NCBI RefSeq assembly: GCF_020400655.1
Contig: NZ_JAINRC010000001.1
Coordinates: forward strand, 806,001 to 870,000
Direction of reading: 5' to 3'
DNA length: 64,000 bases
DNA from: Streptomyces spinosus
Lineage (GTDB): Bacteria > Actinomycetota > Actinomycetes > Streptomycetales > Streptomycetaceae
The notes beneath the pieces were generated by a model. That model saw nothing but the letters and a program-made list of their open reading frames with translations, made no database searches and had not been told where the DNA came from. Made by a program: the position numbers and the translations under genes. Within the stretch, counting starts at the first letter, position 1, and the number at the start of each line of letters is the position of its first letter. Shown one piece after another: positions 57,394-64,000 of the stretch.

Positions 57394-58053
57394 CTATCCG
57401 TTCGCCCAGTACGGCACCGGTTTCCGCCAGCGCTCGAAGGGCCGGTCGAGTGTGTACTTGCCGTCCTCTCCCAGAACGAGCATCCGCATCTCGGCGTTCC
57501 CGGGGTTGGACAGCGACTCGAATTCCGCGACCGTCCAGTGGAACCAGCGCATGCAGAACAGCCGCATCGCCAGCCCGTGCGTCACCAGCAGGACGTTCGG
57601 TGGGTGGTCGGGGGCCTCGAAGCTGCGGAAGAGGCTTTCCAGGAAGCCGCCCACCCGGTCGTACACGTCGGCGCCGGACTCGCCCTGCGGGAACCGGAAG
57701 AAGAAGTGGCCGTACGCGTCGCGGTAGGCCTTCTGCAGGCGGACGTCGTCGCGGTCCTGCCAGTTGCCCCAGTCCTGCTCGCGCAGTCTGGGTTCCTCCC
57801 GTACGCGTATGAGATCCGGGTCGAGGTGGAAGGCGCGGAGCGTCTCGTGCGTGCGGCGGTAGGGGGAGACGTACACGCTCACCCGTTCCCGGCCGAAGAC
57901 CTCGCGGAGCCGCTTGCCGGTCTCCTCTGCCTGCCTCCAGCCGCGCTCGGTCAGCGCGAGGGCGTGGTCGGGCTCGCGCTCGTACACGGAGTCGTCGGCG
58001 TTGCCCGTGGACTCGCCGTGCCGGACAAGGACGATGCGCCGTGGTCGTGCCAT
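57394..58053 (-). CDS. histidine phosphatase (phosphoglycerate-mutase-like) family protein
   Basis: 219 residues. The catalytic RHG motif IVLVRHGESTGN is at residues 7-18, the acid block SPYRRTHETL follows, LREQDWGNWQ supplies the Glu/Gln region, and the second catalytic His is in LLVTHGLAMRLF. The substrate is not determined by sequence. It is first in a probable two-gene operon with the ADP-ribosylglycohydrolase. Confidence 0.9.
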   Translation of the reverse strand: MARPRRIVLVRHGESTGNADDSVYEREPDHALALTERGWRQAEETGKRLREVFGRERVSVYVSPYRRTHETLRAFHLDPDLIRVREEPRLREQDWGNWQDRDDVRLQKAYRDAYGHFFFRFPQGESGADVYDRVGGFLESLFRSFEAPDHPPNVLLVTHGLAMRLFCMRWFHWTVAEFESLSNPGNAEMRMLVLGEDGKYTLDRPFERWRKPVPYWANG

Positions 58054-58189
58054 GCCAAAACCCTAGTTCGAACTTCGGGGAGCCGAGCACTCACACGGCC
58101 CTGTACGGCGTATGTCACACGCCTCCCCTCTCCGGAGCCGCTCCCCCATACGCTTTCCCCGGGAGCGCCCGCATTCCCCTGCCGACACG

Positions 58190-58795
58190 TCAGACCGTCC
58201 AGGACGGCTCCAGGTCCACGATGTCCCCGGAGAGCGCCGCGATGTCCGCCTCGGTCTGGGCACGCAGGGCGAGGCGCTCCACACGCTCCGTGCGGTACTT
58301 CCCGTGCTCGGCCGCCGACCGCCACATCGAAAGGATCAGGAACTCCTGCTCCGGAGCCTCCGCGAACATGCCGCGGATCATGCCGGGCGAACCCGCCATC
58401 GCGGGATTCCAGACCTTTTCCTGCATGAGTGTGAAGTGCTCCACGCGCTCCTCGTGGACCCGGCACAGGGCCACGCGGATCAGATCGGCGTCGGTGAACC
58501 GCGGTTCGAAGCCCGTCTTCACGTCGAAGCGGTACTCGAACAACTTCACCTGCGCGTCCTTGAACGTGCCGGACTGGGCGGCGGCCAGGCGGTCGTGGGA
58601 GCGGGCCATGAAGGAGTCGTAGAAGGCACGGCTCTCCCAGAAGGTGAAGATGTGCGCCACCCCCGCGCGCTGCCGGCTCCAGCCCCCGCCCTGTCCCCGA
58701 AATCCCGGCTCCCCCGGAAGCCCCGCCCATTTTCGCTGTCCCCGCTCGAACCCCCGGCGGTCCACCACGGTGCAGCGAATCCACTTGACCAGCAC
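58190..58795 (-). CDS. DUF4937 (YdbC-like) family protein
   Basis: 201 residues. The N-terminal VLVKWIRCTVVDRRGFERGQ matches the start of DUF4937/YdbC proteins, with a ferredoxin-like alpha/beta barrel fold related to antibiotic-biosynthesis monooxygenases (AHIFTFWESRAFYDSF, EFLILSMWRSAAEH). Function is unknown; a stress or heme-related role is only speculation. GTG at 58795 is chosen by homology; its ribosome-binding site is weak. Confidence 0.82.
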   Translation of the reverse strand: MLVKWIRCTVVDRRGFERGQRKWAGLPGEPGFRGQGGGWSRQRAGVAHIFTFWESRAFYDSFMARSHDRLAAAQSGTFKDAQVKLFEYRFDVKTGFEPRFTDADLIRVALCRVHEERVEHFTLMQEKVWNPAMAGSPGMIRGMFAEAPEQEFLILSMWRSAAEHGKYRTERVERLALRAQTEADIAALSGDIVDLEPSWTV

Positions 58796-58950
58796 CGCGC
58801 CATCGTAAGGCCACCGGGCGTGGCGTCGGTCACGCTCCGGCGGAGATCGCCCGCGCACGCGCCCCCGCGCGCGTGGGACGATGGACGGCAAGGGACCCCG
58901 GCCGATGGGGAGTTGGGGTCGAGCGAGCCACAGGGGGAAGGGAAGGCCTG

Positions 58951-59484
58951 GTGACCGGCTTCAGCAAGGGAATCCGCAAGGTCGAGGTCGCGCTCAAATG
59001 GGACCCCAGTCCGGCGGGTCGGCCGCCGACGGATCTGGACATCGTCGCCGCGACGTTCCTGTCGGGTTCCCCGTACGGGGAACCCGCCTACCTGGTGCAC
59101 TTCGACAGCCGCTCGCCGGACGGCACGATCCTCCTCAACCGCGACAGCACGGACGGCAAGGGCTTCGGCTGGGACGAGGTCATGACGCTGGAGCTGGACC
59201 GCCTCAGCGACCGCTACGCGCGCGTGGTGGTGGGTGTCGTCATCCAGCAGCGGACCGGGCACAAGACGTTCGCCCAGGTGCTGAATCCCGCCGTACGCAT
59301 CCGTGAGGGGTACACCGTGCTCGCCGAGGACGGTTTCGCTTCGGTCCTCGGGTCGACGGCCGCCACGATCGCCGAATTCGTCCGGGACGACGCGCAGGAG
59401 TGGACGTTCCGCCCCGGTGTACGGGGCTTCGACGAGGACCCGGTCACCTTCACCCGGGTCATGGGCAGGACTCAGCCGTCCTGA
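58951..59484 (+). CDS. TerD-family tellurium-resistance/stress protein
   Basis: 177 residues. TerD features are KVEVALKWDPSPAGRPPTDL at the start, DSTDGKGFGWDEVMTLEL in the calcium-binding region, and VVVGVVIQQRTGHKTFAQV. Many Streptomyces TerD paralogues exist, linked to tellurite, oxidative stress and differentiation. GTG at 58951 follows GGAAGG. It converges on nrdJ across a perfect terminator. Confidence 0.92.
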   Translation: MTGFSKGIRKVEVALKWDPSPAGRPPTDLDIVAATFLSGSPYGEPAYLVHFDSRSPDGTILLNRDSTDGKGFGWDEVMTLELDRLSDRYARVVVGVVIQQRTGHKTFAQVLNPAVRIREGYTVLAEDGFASVLGSTAATIAEFVRDDAQEWTFRPGVRGFDEDPVTFTRVMGRTQPS

Positions 59485-59501
59485 GGGTTCGGACCCGTAC
59501 G

Positions 59502-59537
59502 GGTAAGGGGCGCCGGCCTGGACCGGCGCCCCTTACC
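59502..59537. terminator. bidirectional terminator between terD and nrdJ
   Basis: GGTAAGGGGCGCCGG / CCGGCGCCCCTTACC (15 bp exact) with a 6-base loop, 17 bp after each stop. Confidence 0.93.
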
Positions 59538-59554
59538 TCAGGAACGGCGTGTCA

Positions 59555-62449
59555 TCAGCTGCAGCCGCTGGTCGAGCCGCAGCCCTCGCAGATGTAGCAG
59601 GAACCGGCCCGCTGCATCTTCGTACCGCAGGAGAAGCACAGCGGAGCGTCCGCCTGGATGCCCAGCTGCATCTCCACCAGCTCGGCGCTGGTGTGCGCCT
59701 GCCGCGGCGCGGGCTTGGCGGCCTCGGTCTCGGCCTTCGGCGTGGCGACCGCCTTCAGCTCCTGGGCGCGCGGGGCCGACTGGGCCAGGCCCTCGACGTC
59801 GACCTCGTCCTCCGCCGGCTCGTAGGAGCCGGTCTCCAGGTGCCGCTGACGCTCCTCGGCGGAGTGGATGCCGAGCGCGGAGCGGGTCTCGAAGGGGAGG
59901 AAGTCCAGCGCCAGGCGGCGGAAGATGTAGTCGACGATCGACTGCGCCATCCGCACGTCCGGGTCGTCCGTCATGCCGGCCGGCTCGAAGCGCATGTTGG
60001 TGAACTTCGAGACGTACGTCTCCAGCGGCACGCCGTACTGCAGACCGACGGAGACGGCGATGGAGAAGGCGTCCATCATGCCCGCGAGGGTGGAGCCCTG
60101 CTTCGACATCTTCAGGAAGACCTCGCCGAGACCGTCGTCCGGGTAGGAGTTGGCGGTCATGTAGCCCTCGGCGCCGCCGACGGTGAAGGACGTGGTGATG
60201 CCGGGACGTCCCTTCGGGAGGCGCTTGCGGACCGGGCGGTACTCGACGACCTTCTCGACCGCGGTCCGGATGGTCTCCTCGGCCTTCGCGGTGACCTCGG
60301 CCTTCTCCTTCTCCTTGGTCTTCGCGGAGAGCGGCTGGCCGACCTTGCAGTTGTCGCGGTAGATCGCGAGCGCCTTGACGCCCAGCTTCCAGGCCTCGAA
60401 GTAGATCTCCTCGACCTCCTCGACGGTCGCCGTCTCCGGCATGTTGACCGTCTTGGAGATGGCGCCGGAGATCCACGGCTGGATCGCCGCCATCATGCGG
60501 ACGTGGCCCATCGGGGAGATGGCGCGCTCGCCCATGGCGCAGTCGAACACCTCGTAGTGCTCGTGCTTGAGGCCGGGGGCGTCGATCACGTTGCCGTGCT
60601 CGGCGATGTGGGCGACGATCGCCTCGATCTGCTCCTCCTGGTAGCCCAGGCGGCGCAGGGCCTGCGGGACGGTGCCGTTGACGATCTGCATCGAGCCGCC
60701 GCCGACCAGCTTCTTGAACTTCACCAGCGCCAGGTCGGGCTCGACACCGGTGGTGTCGCAGGACATCGCGAGGCCGATGGTGCCGGTCGGCGCGAGGACG
60801 GACGCCTGGGAGTTACGGAAACCGTTCTTCTCGCCGAGACGCAGGACGTCCTGCCAGGCCTCCGTGGCGGCGGCCCACACCGGGGTGTCCAGGTCGTCCA
60901 TGCGGACGGCCGTGCCGTTGGCGTCGGCGTGCTGCTTCATGACGCGGTTGTGGGCGTCGGCGTTGCGGGCGTAGCCGTCGTAGGTGCCGACGACCGCGGC
61001 CAGCTCGGCGGAGCGGCGGTAGGCCGTTCCCGTCATCAGGGAGGTGATGGCGCCGGCCAGGGCGCGGCCGCCATCGGAGTCGTAGGCGTGGCCGGTGGCC
61101 ATCAGCAGGGCGCCGAGGTTGGCATAGCCGATGCCGAGCTGGCGGAACGCGCGCGTGTTCTCACCGATCTTCTGCGTCGGGAAGTCCGCGAAGCAGATCG
61201 AGATGTCCATCGCGGTGATGACCAGCTCGACGACCTTCTGGAAGCGCTCGGTCTCGAAGGACTGGGTGCCCTTGCCGTCGTCCTTCAGGAACTTCATCAG
61301 GTTCAGCGAGGCCAGGTTGCAGGACGTGTTGTCCAGGTGCATGTACTCGCTGCACGGGTTCGACGCGGTGATCCGGCCGGACTCGGGGCAGGTGTGCCAG
61401 TTGTTGATCGTGTCGTCGTACTGGATGCCCGGGTCGGCGCAGGCCCAGGCCGCCTCGGCGATCTTGCGGAACAGGGCCTTGGCCTCGACCTCCTCGATGA
61501 CCTCACCGGTCATGCGGGCGCGCAGGCCGAACTTGCCGCCGTTCTCTACCGCCTGCATGAACTCGTCGTTCACGCGGACCGAGTTGTTGGCGTTCTGGTA
61601 CTGGACGGACGTGATGTCGTCGCCGCCCAGGTCCATGTCGAAGCCCGCGTCGCGCAGGACGCGGATCTTCTCCTCTTCCTTGACCTTGGTCTCGATGAAG
61701 TCCTCGATGTCGGGGTGGTCGACGTCGAGCACGACCATCTTGGCGGCGCGGCGGGTGGCGCCACCGGACTTGATGGTGCCGGCGGAGGCGTCGGCGCCGC
61801 GCATGAAGGAGACCGGGCCGGAGGCGTTGCCGCCCGAGGAGAGCAGCTCCTTGGAGGAGCGGATGCGGGAGAGGTTCAGGCCGGCACCGGAGCCGCCCTT
61901 GAAGATCATGCCCTCTTCCTTGTACCAGTCGAGGATCGACTCCATGGAGTCGTCGACGGACAGGATGAAGCAGGCCGAGACCTGCTGGGGCTGCGGAGTG
62001 CCGACGTTGAACCAGACGGGGCTGTTGAAGCTGAAGATCTGGTGCAGGAGGGCGTACGCCAGCTCGTGCTCGAAGATCTCGGCGTCAGCGGGCGAGGCGA
62101 AGTACTTGTAGTCCTCACCGGCCTTCCGGTACGTCTTCACGATGCGGTCGATCAGCTGCCTGAGGCTGGTCTCGCGCTGCGGGGTGCCGACGGCTCCCCG
62201 GAAGTACTTGCTGGTGACGATGTTGACCGCGTTCACCGACCAGAAGTCGGGAAACTCGACGCCACGCTGCTCGAAGTTGACCGAGCCGTCGCGCCAGTTG
62301 GTCATGACGACGTCACGGCGCTCCCACGACACCTCGTCGTACGGGTGCACTCCGGGGGTGGTGTGGATGCGCTCGATACGCAGTCCCTTGGTGGCCTTGG
62401 TGCCCTTGGCTCGGGAACCTCGTGCCGGACCGCTCGCCGTCTCTGTCAT
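59555..62449 (-). CDS. nrdJ: class II (adenosylcobalamin-dependent) ribonucleotide reductase
   Basis: 964 residues. It reduces ribonucleoside diphosphates to deoxyribonucleotides without oxygen. It shows class II features: N-terminal [20 protein letters not shown], the Cys in [20 protein letters not shown], the substrate/thiyl region [20 protein letters not shown], and the C-terminal Cys cluster [25 protein letters not shown] precedes the ATG at 62449 ([10 protein letters not shown]). nrdR lies 165 bp upstream on the same strand. Confidence 0.96.
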   Translation of the reverse strand: MTETASGPARGSRAKGTKATKGLRIERIHTTPGVHPYDEVSWERRDVVMTNWRDGSVNFEQRGVEFPDFWSVNAVNIVTSKYFRGAVGTPQRETSLRQLIDRIVKTYRKAGEDYKYFASPADAEIFEHELAYALLHQIFSFNSPVWFNVGTPQPQQVSACFILSVDDSMESILDWYKEEGMIFKGGSGAGLNLSRIRSSKELLSSGGNASGPVSFMRGADASAGTIKSGGATRRAAKMVVLDVDHPDIEDFIETKVKEEEKIRVLRDAGFDMDLGGDDITSVQYQNANNSVRVNDEFMQAVENGGKFGLRARMTGEVIEEVEAKALFRKIAEAAWACADPGIQYDDTINNWHTCPESGRITASNPCSEYMHLDNTSCNLASLNLMKFLKDDGKGTQSFETERFQKVVELVITAMDISICFADFPTQKIGENTRAFRQLGIGYANLGALLMATGHAYDSDGGRALAGAITSLMTGTAYRRSAELAAVVGTYDGYARNADAHNRVMKQHADANGTAVRMDDLDTPVWAAATEAWQDVLRLGEKNGFRNSQASVLAPTGTIGLAMSCDTTGVEPDLALVKFKKLVGGGSMQIVNGTVPQALRRLGYQEEQIEAIVAHIAEHGNVIDAPGLKHEHYEVFDCAMGERAISPMGHVRMMAAIQPWISGAISKTVNMPETATVEEVEEIYFEAWKLGVKALAIYRDNCKVGQPLSAKTKEKEKAEVTAKAEETIRTAVEKVVEYRPVRKRLPKGRPGITTSFTVGGAEGYMTANSYPDDGLGEVFLKMSKQGSTLAGMMDAFSIAVSVGLQYGVPLETYVSKFTNMRFEPAGMTDDPDVRMAQSIVDYIFRRLALDFLPFETRSALGIHSAEERQRHLETGSYEPAEDEVDVEGLAQSAPRAQELKAVATPKAETEAAKPAPRQAHTSAELVEMQLGIQADAPLCFSCGTKMQRAGSCYICEGCGSTSGCS

Positions 62450-62614
62450 GCCGCCTCCCTGTACGGGCAAAAACGCCCTGAAGTGCCCATTTGTTCCGAT
62501 GGGCACGTGTTTCTGTCGTGCGTTGCGGGCACCCTCAGCTGCCGCCCGCAACAGGTCTTGGTTCGCCGCCTCCCGGCCGGAACCCGGCTCTCCTCCCGGT
62601 TTCCGGCCCTCCGG

Positions 62615-63166
62615 TCAGTCGGCGGCGCGTGCGGGCACGGGGACCTGAGTGGTCCCGCCGGACCCGCGATCGTCTTCCTGGCTCCCCGCTCCCGCGTCTT
62701 CCCCGAGCACGGCGGGGCCTCCCGTCGCCTCCCTCAGCTCCGCGATGGCGGCCTCGAAGTCGTCGAGCGAGTCGAACGCCCGGTAGACGGAGGCGAACCG
62801 CAGATAGGCGACGAGGTCGAGCTCCTGCAACGGGCCGAGTATGGCCAGACCCACGTCGTGGGTGGTCAGCTCGGCGCTGCCGGTCGCACGCACCGCCTCC
62901 TCGACCCGCTGGCCCAGCTGGGCCAGCGCGTCCTCGGTGACAGGCCGTCCCTGGCACGCCTTGCGCACACCATTGATGATCTTGGTGCGACTGAAGGGCT
63001 CGGTGACTCCGGACCGCTTGACCACCATGAGCGAGCACGTCTCCACGGTCGTGAAACGACGGGAGCAGTCGGGGCACTGGCGGCGCCTGCGGATGGACGT
63101 GCCGTCGTCGGTCGTACGGCTGTCGACCACACGGCTGTCGGGATGCCTGCAGAAGGGACAGTGCAT
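62615..63166 (-). CDS. nrdR: NrdR transcriptional repressor of ribonucleotide reductase genes
   Basis: 183 residues. The zinc ribbon [17 protein letters not shown] and [12 protein letters not shown] is at 1-45. The ATP-cone ([20 protein letters not shown] to [15 protein letters not shown]) is about 50-140. The Glu/Gly/Ser-rich tail is extra. It senses ATP/dATP and represses nrd genes. ATG at 63166 gives the invariant MHCPFC start, 9 bases after GGAGGG. An in-frame TTG at 63175 is less likely. Two NrdR boxes lie upstream. Confidence 0.96.
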   Translation of the reverse strand: MHCPFCRHPDSRVVDSRTTDDGTSIRRRRQCPDCSRRFTTVETCSLMVVKRSGVTEPFSRTKIINGVRKACQGRPVTEDALAQLGQRVEEAVRATGSAELTTHDVGLAILGPLQELDLVAYLRFASVYRAFDSLDDFEAAIAELREATGGPAVLGEDAGAGSQEDDRGSGGTTQVPVPARAAD

Positions 63167-63272
63167 GTTCTCCAACCCTCCTCACAGCAGACTCGTCGGC
63201 CTCACAGGACCCACAGGTCCCGCGAAGCAGCCCTAAGCATAGGCGATCGCCGAGGCGTCTCGGACCCGGGGG

Positions 63273-63288
63273 ACCACAACTTCTGGGC
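63273..63288. promoter_or_regulatory. NrdR box 1 (proximal)
   Basis: ACCACAACTTCTGGGC, a 16-base element similar to box 2 and starting 31 bp from it, i.e. three helical turns, the spacing known for NrdR sites. Confidence 0.75.
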
Positions 63289-63303
63289 TGCGGTAGCCAT
63301 CCA

Positions 63304-63319
63304 ACCACTAGATGTAGGG
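63304..63319. promoter_or_regulatory. NrdR box 2 (distal)
   Basis: ACCACTAGATGTAGGG (complement CCCTACATCTAGTGGT) resembles actinomycete NrdR boxes. It is 138 bp upstream of nrdR. Confidence 0.8.
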
Positions 63320-63656
63320 ATTGGCTCATACAGCGAGGCAGACTCGCGTGTCGCGCCGGAAGGACGGCCCCGAGCGCCGTCGGCGACCTGCGGAGGACAC
63401 GCGGGCGCCGGGCAGTGTTCCCGCGAGGCTTGCGGGGATACGGTGGGCGCCACAGGGAGGAGGCGTGGCACTCCCGCGCAGAAAGGCCCCCGGCTCCCGG
63501 ACTGCGGGATTCCGGATGGCAGACTGGGGCCCGGCCCACGAGGCCGCCAGACCCCGGCGGTGAAGAGTACAACAATGGGCGCTTTTGTCCGCCAAGTGCC
63601 GCGCCAGCAATACACCCAGGCACGTGATCACGTCAGGCAAAACGCACTTTTTCACT
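63320..63656. other. 337-bp stretch between NrdR boxes and SOS box
   Basis: Divergent promoter DNA for nrdR and lexA. Several small open frames exist on both strands, but none has a ribosome-binding site with family-like protein. I see no further structure in it. Confidence 0.5.
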
Positions 63657-63670
63657 CGAACGTGTGTTTG
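63657..63670 (+). promoter_or_regulatory. SOS (LexA) box
   Basis: CGAACGTGTGTTTG fits the actinomycete/Bacillus-type SOS consensus CGAAC-N4-GTTYG, 60 bp before lexA, implying autorepression. Confidence 0.88.
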
Positions 63671-63730
63671 GCGCAACCTTTCGAAAGCAACTACCGTTGT
63701 GCAGCAGGGAGACCATCGAGAGGGGCCGAC

Positions 63731-64000
63731 GTGACCACCACCGCAGACAGTGCCACCATCACCGCCCAGGACCGCTCCTTGGGCCGAGTCGAGCCGGTGC
63801 ACGCGATGAACGAAGCCACGAATCCCGAGGGACCCAAGCGCTCCCTGCCGGGCCGACCTCCAGGCATCCGGGCGGACAGTTCCGGCCTCACCGACCGGCA
63901 GCGCCGGGTGATCGAGGTCATCAGGGACTCCGTACAGCGGCGCGGTTACCCGCCGTCGATGCGGGAGATCGGCCAGGCCGTCGGCCTCTCCAGCACGTCC
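63731..64000 (+). CDS. lexA: LexA repressor (5' part, cut by the window end)
   Basis: 90 codons are visible. After a 45-residue Streptomyces-specific extension, the winged helix-turn-helix begins: [20 protein letters not shown] then [19 protein letters not shown], the classical LexA N-domain. The self-cleavage domain lies beyond the window. GTG at 63731 follows GAGGGGC. LexA represses DNA-damage genes and its own gene via the SOS box upstream. Confidence 0.93.
   Translation, partial: MTTTADSATITAQDRSLGRVEPVHAMNEATNPEGPKRSLPGRPPGIRADSSGLTDRQRRVIEVIRDSVQRRGYPPSMREIGQAVGLSSTS

Noticed and set aside
62450..63166. Cobalamin riboswitch for nrdJ
   Set aside because: No B12-box-like sequence was found upstream of nrdR or in the 165-bp nrdR-nrdJ gap; NrdR boxes explain the control.
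63320..63656. Small ORFs between nrdR and lexA
   Set aside because: No ribosome-binding sites and no family-like protein; the region is a divergent promoter.

Overview
The window is chromosomal DNA from a Streptomyces-type actinomycete. The sequence is very GC-rich, with strong third-position GC bias, many GTG starts and ATGA/GTGA overlaps. It carries actinomycete marker genes: SepH, HrdB with its Lys/Ala-rich N-terminus, topoisomerase IV parC and parE, adenosylcobalamin-dependent nrdJ with nrdR, and lexA. From memory, the gene order resembles the hrdB region of the S. coelicolor core chromosome. No tRNA, rRNA, CRISPR, phage or insertion sequence was recognised.

Layout. 0.1-9 kb: sepH, a sulfurtransferase, a double-VOC protein, then an operon of DUF5998, a phosphodiesterase-like enzyme and thymidine kinase, then a large GNAT/acyl-CoA-synthetase-like protein acetyltransferase. 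9-11.6 kb: ptsH behind a DasR-type site, a GntR regulator, and an M23 peptidase behind a clear ydaO (c-di-AMP) riboswitch. 11.6-18.3 kb: paired M16 peptidases, parC and a COG0523 GTPase. 18.6-22.2 kb: two divergent citrate synthases, one fused to a DNA-binding helix-turn-helix, then an iron-box-controlled thioredoxin-like ferredoxin protein. 22.3-28.3 kb: a CitA/CitB-type two-component pair, an NMT1/SsuA-type ABC importer and a second, kinase-less CitB-type regulator. 28.4-32.9 kb: a solute:sodium symporter with its DUF485 partner, coupled to a LuxR/HisKA_3 two-component system and a small membrane protein. 33.3-39.1 kb: parE, DUF7455, a secreted trypsin-like protease and hrdB. 39.1-50.7 kb: a FadR-like regulator, a one-chain ABC transporter with a very long disordered linker, a NrtR-like Nudix protein, a glycogen-debranching-type enzyme whose frame runs through a 45-bp tandem repeat array, a DUF4192 protein, and RecQ with a phosphoribosyltransferase-like tail. 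51-56 kb: two unknown proteins, rnhB, and a TetR/MFS efflux module with two perfect twin operators. 56.5-64 kb: ADP-ribosylglycohydrolase, histidine phosphatase, DUF4937, TerD, nrdR-nrdJ with two NrdR boxes, and the first 90 codons of lexA with an SOS box.

Regulation is unusually readable here. Recognisable elements include DasR, DmdR/IdeR, NrdR and LexA sites, a c-di-AMP riboswitch, TetR twin operators, and several perfect-stem terminators between convergent genes. The least explained items are: the divergent citrate synthase pair with its operator cluster; the 45-bp repeat array that may encode 15-residue repeats at the N-terminus of the debranching enzyme; the CitA/CitB-ABC-CitB cluster with repeated palindromes; the leaderless-looking iron-box gene; and a 43-bp direct repeat at 5.8-6.0 kb. 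Starts were chosen from ribosome-binding sites, overlaps and family N-termini. No database search was run.
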